64,000 nt of DNA, taken from contig BDIU01000076.1 of assembly GCA_002118135.1 (NCBI GenBank), positions 124,001 to 188,000 of the forward strand. The letters are read 5' to 3'. This document shows positions 1 to 10,417 of this stretch, in pieces; within the stretch, counting starts at the first letter, position 1; each line of letters begins with the position of its first letter. Below the pieces are notes generated by a model. It was given only the letters and a program-made list of their open reading frames with translations. It searched no databases and was not told where the DNA came from. The stretch comes from Trebouxia sp. TZW2008. Its lineage: Eukaryota; Chlorophyta; Trebouxiophyceae; Trebouxiales; Trebouxiaceae. The position numbers and the translations under genes were made by a program.

Positions 1-1025
1 TGAGCGAGGCAGCTGGCAACAGTCTTTGAGTGGTCGTGCCCAAAATGCATGGAGGTGCGCTACAACATGCAACCAATTGTGCTGTTTGGTCTAATGAGTA
101 TCATTGGTTGACATAAAGATACAACTAGAATCAGGCAAGCTTTTGTGACTGCAATCAATGTGTTCAGCGTCAATTTCAAAAATTCGACAACCTGATTTGA
201 AGGGTTGTGTAATTAGTTGTGTCTATTGCATGCTGCTCTCTATGAACATGCATGAAGCAGACAAGATGTACAACTAGACTAAGTCAGCAAGAAGGCAAAA
301 CGGTGCTGACTTTGAGGTTCAACATGACATTTCAATAACAAGTGTTTCTTTGTTGCTGCAAATTTGCGGATTTGCAAGCACCTCAAAAAACGTTGTGCTG
401 CATCGTGACAGTTTTTGTTGTGACAGTTTTCACTCAAATTGCGCTTGACCGACTATGCTTCAACACTGCACGAGATCATAGAAGCATCATCCAAATTATT
501 TGCAAGCATGATTTACTAGATGCAACTTTTGCTGAGACTTGTACGAGGATGCATATGGCCATGGTATGCCTCTTGAGCAGAAAGTCAAACGGCAACAAAT
601 ACGCGCAACGCTAACGGTCCTGCCTGACATGTATTACGCAGTAAATTTTGTGAATGAACCTGAGTGAGACCTGCAGACTTGACTATATGAGGTGTATGAG
701 ACTCGATGATTGCAATTGCAGCCGCTTTAACAGTGGCCACAGAGCATTGTGACAAGAAGTTACAGCCTGACAAGATGGTGTCATTATCGCGGTGACACTG
801 AACACAAAAGCTCACATCCATGTGACAGTGTACGTGTGCACACGTACACGTGTCTTGAGCAGTAACGGTTGGGCTGACACACACGTGAAGACAATCACAA
901 CAAAGCAGGGCACACACAGCATGTATACAGGTATTCATCACAGTTCCATAGTAGTGTCTTCTCCTTTAAAAGGGCTCAAAGCTACTTCAAGAGTTACAGT
1001 CTATACATCTTAATTCTTGCCAGCT
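1..1025. other. Gene-free left edge
   Basis: No convincing coding exon, RNA gene or repeat was found here. Short open frames exist on both strands but show no recognisable protein pattern and no splice-consistent partners. The right part is presumably the 3' untranslated region and downstream flank of the minus-strand MscS-like gene that stops at 1026. Confidence 0.5.
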
Positions 1026-4000
1026 CTACTTTGTCTGCAAGGCAGGGATGGGGCTTGAACCATTGCTACCATTGGATCTTGGACTGCCATCACCAATTTT
1101 GCCCAGCTGCGGCACCATGTTCACCTGCAAATAGCAATTGACAGGACGTCAGACCATGATGCTGCACAACATACACCTGCAGACAGTAGCCAACAACATG
1201 TGAGGCTTTCACGTCTCAATGTTGAACCTGGGATCCAACACCCCCAGGCAGAACAGCAGATGCCATCATGAATGTCTGCAGCAGGGACTGCAGGGTTTCA
1301 GGCTTGCATGGCTCAAATGGAATTCTGCTTTGAAGTCATTCTGCCCAAGCAGAACAGCAGATGGCATGATTGAAGTGTGCAGCAAATCCTGCAGGATGTC
1401 AGGCTTTCATGGCTCAAGATGGACGCTTGCTCGAAAGTTGTTTTGCCCAAGCGAAACAGCAGATGGCATCATCGACGTCTGCAGCGAGCAATGCAGAATC
1501 TCAGTCTTTGCAGCTACCAGTCAGCAATCAACATTATGACAAGCTTTCGCTCTTGTTTCTGCCATATGTGACAAGATGGATTAACTGTGAGAAACAACAG
1601 CTCAGAAGTTGACAGAATGCAGATGCTGCAACCTTACTGTGCTGGCTTAAGCAGCTGTCATTTGGGGGTGTTTCACTGTGTCATAGACTGCCTGAATTTC
1701 ATGGACATATAGTCATTGCCACAGTGTGGCACGTGTGATCAGCCTTGTTGGCTGGCTAAAGCATGTGAAATTATTCTCTCTCTCTTTGTGCTAAGATCAG
1801 AGGGAGGTGTCATGCTGACGCACCAGTTCAGGTGTTTACCTGTGTCGGGTAGGCCAGCTTGGCAGTATGAGCAATGATGATCTGCTGCATCTTGAGAGAT
1901 CAACTGATGAAATGTTTGCTTGTATTGGCAATACAGATCAATCTATTGCTTGAACGCGAGAGTCAATGTATTTTCCTGTATTGGGCAGGGAAGAGTGGCA
2001 CCATGGGATTGACTGGCTGGTTGTATGTCAGATCACATGCGAGATTCATTGCATGTACTTGTTTGTTGGGTAGGCAAGCTTGGCACTGTGTGCAGTCTGA
2101 ACCAGCTTGAGAATCAACTGATGAAAGGTTTACTTGTATGGACAGTAAAGATCAATCTTCTGCTTGAATGTGGCACCCAAGACATTTACCTGTGTTGCGT
2201 AGGACAAATGGCACCATGGGATTGACTGGCCGTTTGTATGTCATATCAAATGCAAGCTTTAGTGCATTCAACCGTGTTGGATAGGCCAGCTTGGCTCCGT
2301 GTGCGGCAATGGTCTGTTCCAATTTGGAGAATCAAGCCATGACATGTCTGCTGAAACACAAGACAAAAGGCGTGTTAGAACAGGTTGCAGCTGCATAGCA
2401 GCAGCATGTACCTGTGTTGGGTAGGCAAGCTTGGCACCATGTGCGGCAATGATCTGCTCCATCTTGAAGAAGAGGCCCTGGCGGAAGCCGCCAAAGTCCC
2501 GGGACATGGCTGGCGTTGTGTGCAGCTGCAGGCAACATGCATGAACCTGTTGGTTGCTTGTTTTGCTTGTTGCAGTTCAGCAAAAGGCAGCCAGTGCGAG
2601 CTCAGTGCTTTGCTGCAGTGCATTTGCAGTGAGTCTAACGCTGTCAAATGCAGTGCGTCTGCAGTGAGCCTAACCCTGTCAAATGCAGTGCGTCTGCAGT
2701 GACTCTAACCCTGTCAAAGTCAAGAAACCAGCATAGTTGAGGGCCAACAATGGTGTGAATGTTGCCGGCAACATGCTTCACTCCCACAAACCCAACCCAC
2801 ACAAGCAGCTGCCAAATGTATGCCCTCGTTGTTCAGCAAGTACTGTTCCCCTTGTCAATGAAGATGGCATGCATCTGAGCATAGTCGCAATAACACCACA
2901 CTCAGAGGACATACACTGGTGTAGATGTTACGGGCATCATGCTCCATGCCAACATAGCCAACCCGCATAGGCAGCTGCTTGTGGACGCCCTCAATGTTCA
3001 GCAAGTACTGTCCCCCTGTTAATGTAGAAGGCATGCTTCGGAGCACAGTTGAGACAACAGGACAGGCAGAGGGCGTACAATGTTATAGATGTCGCAGGCG
3101 TCATGCTCCACACCCACAAAGCCGACCCAGATGGGCAGCGGCTGTGAATGCCCTCAGTGTTCACCGCAGAATATCCCTCCATGAATGCACTAGAGAAAGT
3201 CAAAAGCACGGCATAGTCAGAGGGCTTACAATGGTGTAGATGTTGCAGGCGTCATGCTCCACACCCACAAAGCCAACCCACATAGGCAGCTGCCGGTGGA
3301 TGCCCTCAGTGTTCAGCAGATGGTCCTTCATGTCGGTGCAGATGCCCTCCACCTTGGAGAAGTCCTCAAAGCGCACGTTGAAAGTGAATTGCATCTGGCG
3401 AGGCTTGTTGAAGTTCACGATCACCTTGGTCTTGGCAATGCGGGACTCATTGCTGATGATCTGCTCTGACAACACCTGTAGAGCAAGTTCTTTTGCTCAG
3501 TCAGCCAATTGAGATAGAGCCTATGGAGCTTAACATGTAGACATCATCTCACAATTTAGACAGCAGCGATGTGAGACTCATTGCTGAAGACCTGCTCTGA
3601 AGGCATCCAGACAGGCAGTTGCTCACGTCCTTTGCTTTTGTAGCGCATGACTCATTGCTGATGATCTGCTCTGACAACACCTGCATGGGTACTGGTCCAT
3701 TCAGATGTTCAGTTGGTGCCATGCAATTTGGAGGCAGTCAGCCCTGGCGATGTGAGATTTGTTGCTCATGATCTGCTCTGACAGATCCTGCACAAGATGG
3801 TTGATAAGTCCTTCGGCCGCTTTCTGTGTGGCTTGAAGTTCACAATCACCTTGGTCATGGTAATGCTGGAGTCATTGCTGGTGATCTGCTCTGACAGCAC
3901 CTGCACATCACTATGTGAGCCTGTCAGGGATTTGCAGCTGCAGCTTAAGTCATGCTTGACTCAGGTATAGTAAGTTAGCATGAGATTCTGAGGCCACGAA

Positions 4001-7000
4001 AAATTGCAAACACAAGGCTTCATGTGAAAAGACAGTAGCACTTGAGATGGGCAGGCATGGGCAAAACGCCTGGGCAGTCAGTTGAGAACATGACATCCCT
4101 AGCTCCAAATCTCTGTAGTGCTTGGTGAAGATCAACAGATTGCACTTTGAGTGCACCAAGAGATGAGCAGCATGCCAGCATTGCTTTGAGATAGCTGTCA
4201 GAGAAAACAGGATGTCTCTTCAGTCAAGACACAGATGGCAAAAACACCACAGCTAAGACACAAATGGCAAAAACACACTACAGCACTCAAGGCTCCCGGG
4301 CGATCACTCAGCTGAGTACTAGGTGAGCCCAATCCAGTTTGACTTCCCTGATCAAACGAGAAGGGGTCTAGTCTGAATGGTATGGCCGTAGCATGGCTCA
4401 TCAGCCATATCTGAGCTCCATATGCCTGATGCATAGCTCACCCACCAGTGCACCACACAGGGATGCTATGCGTTTGCCCGGCCGGGCAGTTGTATTTTCT
4501 TTAACTAATTTTGGCTACAAAGCTCTTGCAGTTAGGCTGGTTTTGACTAAACTTCTGTCATGACGCCTCATAGCCCAGAACCTTGTCTGCTGTGCTGTTG
4601 CATCACAGACTTGGCAGCAGATGGGCGTCATGTTGCTGCACAAGTAGCCACTTGACACTGTATGCCAGTCGACAGGTTGTATCCATGGCACTATTCTTTT
4701 GTGATGGACAGCTGATGCGGCTTGACAGGCATGCATTGCAGAGGCGGAGACCCAATTCTTCTTTCATTCATTCATTTGTTTTTTCGTTCGTTCATTCATT
4801 CATTCTGAATGAGCGCGTGCTAGGCAGGCTCAGCAAGCTCAGCCAGGTATGTATTAGAGCAATCAATTGTGTCCAGCCAGTTTTGGTCCTGTGCTGTTCC
4901 ACATCATTTGTACTGAGCATCTAGGGAGAGGAGGTCCTTGTAAAATCAATACTTGCCGCTGTGGCAAGGCTGTGATGACAATGCTCAGGTGTGTCAAACC
5001 TGTCAAAGTGCCTAAGAAGTTGCTGGTGATGGTCATGCTTCAATTGGAGCATAGTCAGAATCAGAACAAATGAGTCTCACTGAAAGCAGGCAGTACAGCA
5101 GGCAGGCAGGCAGCAGGCAGGCATTACAAATGTGCCTTCCTTTACTGATATTTCTTACATTTTTGTCTTCCAAACAACTCAAGATAAACGATGAGACTCA
5201 CCTTTGCAACAGGTGCAGTGAGCACAAGCACACACGTGCACAGAAAGTAGTTTGTGCAGTTGCCCAGCCAAATCAAGTGGCTCTTTTGAGAGCTTGACAG
5301 GGGCTCGCCTCCCGTGAGTGCATTATCTGCAAGTGCTGCAGCCCAATTGATGGCTTTGAACCTATGCTTGCTTGAAAAAGTGACAAAATTGCATGGCGCA
5401 TTGTGATTCCCGGACAATGACTTGATAGTGGTTTCTGAGCATGGGCTATATCGTGTTAGATATGCAAAAGGTTATCCAGTCCGTCTGGATGATAGTGTAT
5501 AGCATTGTGTGTACCTTGGTATGGATGTAGATGGGCATGCCAAAGTCTGTCCAGATGATGGTGCATGATGTTGAGTGTACCTTGTTAGGAATGGTAATGG
5601 GCATGCAGGAGTCTGTCCGGATGATGGTGCGCATGGGGTCCACCCGCTCAACAGTGCCCACCACAAACTTGCTGCCCCCCACAGAGCTGATCTCAATGCG
5701 GTCTCCCACCACAAAGGGGCGAGAGATGAACTGCAAGGCAGCATATAAAGTAACAACCACAATGTAAACAATTGCAATGCAGTAAACTCTGTCCTGAGAG
5801 AGCAGCATGATAGGCTTGGTTTTGCTCCTCACAAACATGCTGCTGCTCACTTGGCTGACATCAACGCACTTTCAACAAAAGCAATTTGACATGATGAAAA
5901 CAAGGAATGACAAAATCTCTCATGAGAGCATGATGATGCCAGATATTAGTGCATGCCAAGTTAACGCCAAGTTGATGCCAAGATCACTTAGGACATGACG
6001 CTCTGCGCTGAAAATTCATGGCGATTGTAATGTCTATTGGCAAGCAAGACAGGCAGATGTCATATGTCAAGTCGACGACCAAGTTGTTGGGCATGTCATC
6101 CTTGATCACTGGCTCACAATACCAGCAGCGCAAAATGCGTACCAAGTTGATGCCAGAAATCATGTTGGACATGACGCTCTGCGCCGACAAACCCACGACG
6201 ATACCGCTGACCCCACCCACAGTCAGCAGGGGCTGGATGTTGATGCCCAACACCTGAAGGGTGGCTAGGATGCCCCCAAGGATCAACACCCAAGATGCAA
6301 GGCCTGAGAAGGGCAGCACCACCCGCTCCATAGTGTTGTCCTGCAGCAGCGCTAGTGGGTATTGCTTGCAAAGTGGCAGACATGACAGTGACTCTAGCAT
6401 GGGTAGCTAAGATGGCATCTAGCCTCCAGGATGCAAGGACTGAGAAGGGCAGTGTCACACGCTTCATAGCGTTGTCCTGCACATACGATTTTTTGACGAT
6501 CACCATGTGCATGGTCGTGGCAACATCAGCACCAAATTTCATGTTGGCTGGTGGGTATGACTCCCAATTAGCAATATGCAAGCCAATGCAGAGAACCAGA
6601 TGCATCTCAACTGTTGTCATTGCTCAGCCTGACGATACGAGCCTCGTTTCCCTACACAGGCTCAACACTTGGCTACTGTTCACTGGTCTCCAAGGCATGT
6701 CATCAAATGCATGAGCTGCGGGACAGCAAGGGTTACTTACTGTACTCTGTAAGACAATGCCCTTCTTCTGGTCCTTGAGGGCAGAGACATCCATGATGAC
6801 CTTCACCATGCGGTCCTTGAACCTCAAAGCTGTCCACACCCTGCAAACATCCATCAAAAGCTCAACAATAGAACCACAACAGTCATGCCAGCTATCACAT
6901 AACAAACAAGAACAGGAGAGCTTGGCATAGGTGTGCAGCGTCAGGGAATGACCATGCGCCTTGGCACCAAGCGCGCATTTGCAACAAAACCTGTCAAGGT

Positions 7001-9069
7001 CTGGCTGTTTGTATGCTGCAATAGGACAAGGATACAGCCCGCTCCATGGCTTATAAAGTGTTTGCACCGCGAAGAGGTGAAGTGACACGGCTAAATATGC
7101 ACCAAAATGTCACCTATTGCAGCGCTTGCCAGAAGAGTCTGCTGGCTTCCCAGAGTTGCAAAGCTGCGAGCATGCAGTGGTTGGCTGAGTAAGAGAGATG
7201 CCTTATCAATGTCAAGCTGCGAGCATGCAGTTGTGGGTTGAGCATGTGACATTTGACATGATCACTTGGCATCAGCACAATCAACCAAGTCAAATCAATC
7301 AAAGTTAGGTGCTCAGTACGCAGAGCAATGGAGCTTACCCAAAAGCTACAAGGGCCACTTGTGAGACCTCATATACCACAAACTGGGCGGCTGTGAGCGC
7401 TGACAGTGTCTTGACAGTGAGAGTCACTGCAGGGCAAACAAGCATGCATCAGCCTGGCTTTGATCCCTTTCAAAGTTAGGATTCAACCTAAGACATCTGA
7501 TTGCACTCAGAACATGGAGTCTTGCATGTTGCATGTGCTGGGTGGTGCAAGCCTGCATTCATGATGGCAACAAAGCCTTCAAGCAGGGTCACAGTGATAC
7601 TGCTTATGCAGACACGCCATTGCTTGATGCTCAAGAGGGCAGCCCTGCTCTGATGTGCATCAAGCTAAACCTCTGCTATTGTGCTTACTGCTGCATGCGT
7701 GACTTTGTGCCTGACCATGCTTCACATTGCGCAACACTCGAGCTTAGAATCTCTTACTTGCCTGATCCCAAGAAAGCTGTTCTCAGCCTGATGCACCAAG
7801 AGAGCATACAGAAAGGCAGACATCGCTATGGTGCTTTGGAATATACACAATGCACAGCAAGTGAGCGCAATCAAGGTCAAAGGATCATACTCGCCCAGTC
7901 TCCAAGGAAGGCATTCTCAGCCTGGTACACCAAGAGAGCGTCCAGAAAGGCAGACACCGCTCTGATGCACACCACTGCAGCACCAACAGGCACCAGGAAG
8001 CCTGCTGGCCGGTCCAAAGCAATCAGGGCTGACTCAACGCCATGCCGCAGCCAAGACTTGCTAGATTGCTTCTCTTGGTCATCTACAGAAGCCATCCATG
8101 TCAACTCCTGCAAAAGTCAACTTTGGTGAGGATCACTGGCAACTCATCAATGGCAGACATGATTGGTCATGCTGTCGCAGCCAAAATTTGCTGGACTGCT
8201 TTTCTTGGTCATCTATTGAGACCATCCATGTGAGTTCCTGCATCATCACAGTCAGATCTAAGGTTGTGGTCAGCAGACTTTATATAGGACTGCAGCCAGG
8301 ACTTGCTGGACTGCTTCTCCTGGTCACTCACTGGGGCCCCCTGTGTGAGGTCTTGCGCAGCGACAGGAAATCAATATGGCAGCCTCCTCTTTGCAAGCGA
8401 TCAGATATGCAGGTAGCACATGCAGATGCCTTTACTTGCTGACATGCTCGCAATAGCTTGGTGCTAGCGTAGCACTTTGAACAAGGAGTCCAAAATCTCT
8501 GCTCATGCTGAAAATGATGTATGCGAGTATCCTGAGATTGCACAGCCTGAGCCAAAAGTACAGATGCAAAAGCATGCTGCAGGTGACATACAGGCTGCAC
8601 AGTCGGCTAAATATGCGCAGTAAGGAGATGGCATCACCTCGCCAGCCTCAAGCTTTCCTGACTGAGTGATGAGAAATCTTGATACGATGGTGGCCAAAGC
8701 CAGAGAAGCTATCACAAGACCAGCGCTCTGTGCAGCATGCTGCCAAAGCGGGACGCTGAGAATGGCTGCAGTACGAGCAGCAGCAGCTGATTCTGCCGCA
8801 GCAGTTGCAGGGTTGACAACGGGGTGAGGCCTGAACCAGTTTCCAGCGACTGCCTGTAGCCGACTGCTCCGCCTTCTTGGCCTGCTTGTGTGCTTCAAAT
8901 CCTCCCGCAATCCACAGCTGTGCCTACTGTTGAAGATGCTGCAGCGAGAGCTGATGGCAGGGCGGGAGGTGACTGAACGAAGGGAAATGGTACACGCAGC
9001 ATGAAGCTTCGAAGAATGCTGCATTGCTGGTGCTACGGCAATAGGACGTGCAAGCTGACCGACGACCAT
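1026..9069 (-). CDS. MscS-like (MSL) mechanosensitive channel, organelle-type
   Basis: Nine exons give 547 residues: 9069-8638, 8107-7891, 7426-7339, 6840-6741, 6340-6143, 5730-5581, 3475-3230, 2525-2412 and 1124-1026. All GT-AG borders and phases agree. Residues 1 to about 75 are rich in Arg, Ser and Ala and resemble a transit peptide. Hydrophobic helices follow. The Gly/Ala-rich pore helix and start of the MscS beta domain lie at 310-395 (GGVSGIVVGLSAQS, then RPFVVGDRIE and PNK), and the MscS C-terminal alpha/beta part runs to about 515 (HGAKLAYPT). Known role of the family: a tension-gated ion channel that relieves osmotic stress, in plastid or mitochondrial membranes for this class; the compartment is inferred. 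The ATG at 9069 was chosen because the longer frame starts only with TTG. Introns are packed with exon-edge copies, and one intron holds a 5S rRNA gene. Divergent from the dolichol kinase gene. Confidence 0.9.
1219..1530 (-). repeat. Three tandem copies (~105 bp), likely acceptor-edge relics of the last MSL exon
   Basis: Three degenerate copies centre near 1265, 1365 and 1465. Each contains, on the minus strand, a CTGCAG followed by GATGCCATCTGCTGTT and a GGGCA-A run. The order resembles the acceptor and start of the final MSL exon at 1124 (TTTGCAG, then AACATGGTGCCGCAG and CTGGGCAAAA). The match to the exon is weak and the copies have stop codons, so they are read as decayed duplicates. Confidence 0.5.
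1679..1790 (-). repeat. Dispersed (GA)n-anchored repeat, copy 1
   Basis: On the minus strand a GAGAGAGAG run is followed by TAATTTCACATGCTTTAG, CCAGCCAACAAGGCTGATCA, GCCACACTGTGGCA and GGCAGTCTATGACA. The same order recurs at 13804-13918 and, partly, at 21704-21819. No coding potential. It could be a SINE or a MITE. Confidence 0.75.
1831..2338 (-). repeat. Five donor-edge relics of MSL exon 8
   Basis: Degenerate copies of the end of exon 8 (AAGCTTGCCTACCCAACACAG then GT, at 2412) lie at about 2262-2338, 2181-2237, 2050-2130, 1963-2020 and 1831-1918. Spacings alternate near 130 and 85 bp, so a two-part unit of about 215 bp seems to have been duplicated again. The 1831-1918 copy keeps an open LAYPTQ-type end and a GTAAAC donor. 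Confidence 0.85.
2745..3229 (-). repeat. Three donor-edge relics of MSL exon 7
   Basis: Copies of the end of exon 7 (HRQLPMWVGFVGVEHDACNI in the true exon) start near 2750, 2920 and 3083, about 150-167 bp apart. The 2920-3036 copy stays open (HKQLPMRVGYVGMEHDARNI). The 3083-3185 copy has a one-base deletion after the GIH codons and shifts frame. The 2750-2865 copy is also out of frame. Confidence 0.85.
3555..3905 (-). repeat. Four acceptor-edge relics of MSL exon 7
   Basis: The acceptor and first codons of exon 7 (CAG, GTGTTGTCAGAGCAGATCAT, at 3475) are repeated upstream at about 3562-3612, 3640-3690, 3750-3795 and 3833-3905. The motif TCAGAGCAGATCATCA is kept in most copies with changes. 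The 3833-3905 copy extends further into the exon (the CAAGGTGATTGTGAAC part). Confidence 0.85.
4269..4273 (-). terminator. Pol III T-run terminator of the 5S gene
   Basis: On the minus strand TTTTT follows the 5S 3' end by one or two bases. The 5S end plus this T-run is duplicated once about 30 bp further down (a second TTTTT near 4231-4240), showing the same local tandem duplication seen at exon edges. Confidence 0.75.
4275..4394 (-). rRNA. 5S ribosomal RNA gene inside an MSL intron
   Basis: The minus strand reads ATGCTACGGCCATACC at its 5' end, has CTAGTACT and GAGTGATCGCC in the loop E/helix IV part, and ends with GAGTGCTGTAGTGT. Length is 120 nt. Ends pair over about 10 bp (helix I, with G-U pairs). 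Helix II can form as ATTCAG with CTGGAT, and CCC with GGG in helix III. The internal control region (AAGTCAAACTGGATTGGG) differs somewhat from the usual AAGTTAAGC form, but helix II pairing is kept, which argues for a structured RNA. A T5 run follows directly. The gene lies in the intron between exons 5730-5581 and 3475-3230 of the MSL gene, on the same strand. Expected product: the 5S RNA of the large ribosomal subunit, made by RNA polymerase III. Confidence 0.88.
4762..4864 (+). repeat. Dispersed (ATTC)n-anchored repeat, copy 1
   Basis: A degenerate TTCATTCATTC run is followed by GGCAGGCTCAGCAAGC, TCAGCCAGGTA and GAGCAAT. The same order recurs at 47969-48080. The function is unknown; it may be a short retroelement with a simple-repeat end. 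Confidence 0.65.
5450..5580 (-). repeat. Two donor-edge relics of MSL exon 6
   Basis: The exon end (ATCATCCGGACAGACTCC through ATTCCTAACAAG and GTACAC, at 5581) is followed by two ~75-bp copies. The first keeps ATGCCCATCTACATCCATAC, then AAG and GTACAC, a complete donor. The second (ATCATCCAGACGGACTGG) has lost the donor. Confidence 0.88.
5945..6486 (-). repeat. Relics flanking MSL exon 5 on both sides
   Basis: A donor-side copy lies at about 5945-6012 (GCGCAGAGCGTCATGTCC and GGCATCAACTTGG repeated). An acceptor-side copy lies at 6386-6486, beginning GACAACGCTATGAAGCG and reading like exon 5 until it breaks where the true exon has the ILGGILAT codons. The true exon is 6340-6143. Confidence 0.82.
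7765..8345 (-). repeat. Relics flanking MSL exon 2 on both sides
   Basis: A donor-side copy at 7765-7840 matches 7897-7974 (the VYQAENAFLGD-coding part). Two acceptor-side copies at about 8165-8240 and 8283-8345 match the exon start at 8040-8107 (GACCAAGAGAAGCAGTCC on the minus strand). The true exon is 8107-7891. Confidence 0.83.
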
Positions 9070-9513
9070 CAAGTCAACGTAGTGGATTTCGTTTGTTCTG
9101 ATGATACGTCAATCAGCAGCCAGTCAAAAGCCTCAGCGCCAATTCAGCAGGGCTAACTCAGCACACAAAAAAATCAAAGCGCATCGGGCAAGAGCAGGCG
9201 CTGGATGCGCAACACGGTCTGTTCCAAAATCGAATACGAAATAAACTAGGCAAGTCTTGCGAACTGTGCGAAGCTGATGCGTATTGCATTGGCCAGAAGA
9301 AGAAGATCGACAACAGAACCGTTTCGTATTCCTGCTTCGAAGCATCTGCTCACGTTCAACCGAACGCGACCGCGACAGGTCATGCTGCAAGCGATCCGCC
9401 ATCGTTGTTGGGAGAGGCCTCGCTCGGTGCAGACTCGCCAGTCTGAACTTTGCCTGAACTTCGCTGCGCTTGTCGCCGGACTTTGATTTTGCAAAAAGCG
9501 GACCGATCAGCTG
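9070..9513. promoter_or_regulatory. Shared divergent promoter region (MSL / dolichol kinase)
   Basis: The MSL ATG (9069, minus) and the dolichol kinase ATG (9514, plus) are 444 bp apart and diverge, so both promoters must lie here unless there are upstream untranslated exons. The stretch is richer in CG dinucleotides than the introns around it. No clear TATA box was seen. Confidence 0.5.
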
Positions 9514-10385
9514 ATGCTTGGTCTGAGGCGTGAGGTGCTCGAATACATCGTCATCGGAGTGACCAGCTTCCGAATTGCTAACGCTCTTTGGACGGCATCA
9601 CGCATCGGTATGTCAAGTCATCTGACGCCTGTACTACGTAAGGCACAAAGACGCTCCAGTCACTTGAGCGTTTGTCCAGGCTGGGAATTGCTTGGATTCG
9701 GTGCTGTCACTATAGTGGCAATCGCACAGGAGCTGTTGAGCGCGCAGCATCGAGCAGGTATCACGGCCATCTTCTGCATATCGACCCCAGTAGAAGAATC
9801 GAAGGAAGCTGACACCTGTTCTGTGGAAAACTGCAGCTTATGGATATGATACCAAGCCTGCTGGCTCTGAGGGCTTGGCGCTGGGCGCTGTGACACTGCC
9901 ATGGGTGTTCACGGCATTGCTGATCACTGACCTGCTCAAAAAGAACTCCTCAGGTAAGCCTTGAAATGCCAAACACATGACATATTAAGCCGCAAACATC
10001 CACCTCACATTCAGCAGGCAATTTATCTGCATGTGCCATCATTTATTATGGCAACCAAAGGACTTGTGTTGTGGCATTGCCTTGCTGCGGGTGTGCGCTC
10101 CTGGTGACCTTGAATGTCAAATAGCTGTACTCGGTGCTGATCGCAACATAGTTACAGTCACGATCAGCCAGCTTGCCTATCATTGCAGCATGCAAGAGCA
10201 ACTCAGCGTCATTCAGACTGAGCATGGCATTTCTATGAACATTGGATGTGAGCAGTCTCAGAACATCTGAGAGCTTGTAAGAATGCTCACTATGCTACAG
10301 AACTATCAAAATTGTTGACGTGACTGCACTGACATCATCAGTCTGGTTGGACCTCATTCCTGTCAGCAGCATCAGCAGTCAGCAG

Positions 10386-10417
<32 letters not shown>

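Noticed and set aside
7533..8129. 198-codon open frame on the plus strand
   Set aside because: It covers MSL exon 2 in antisense and its relics; no recognisable protein.
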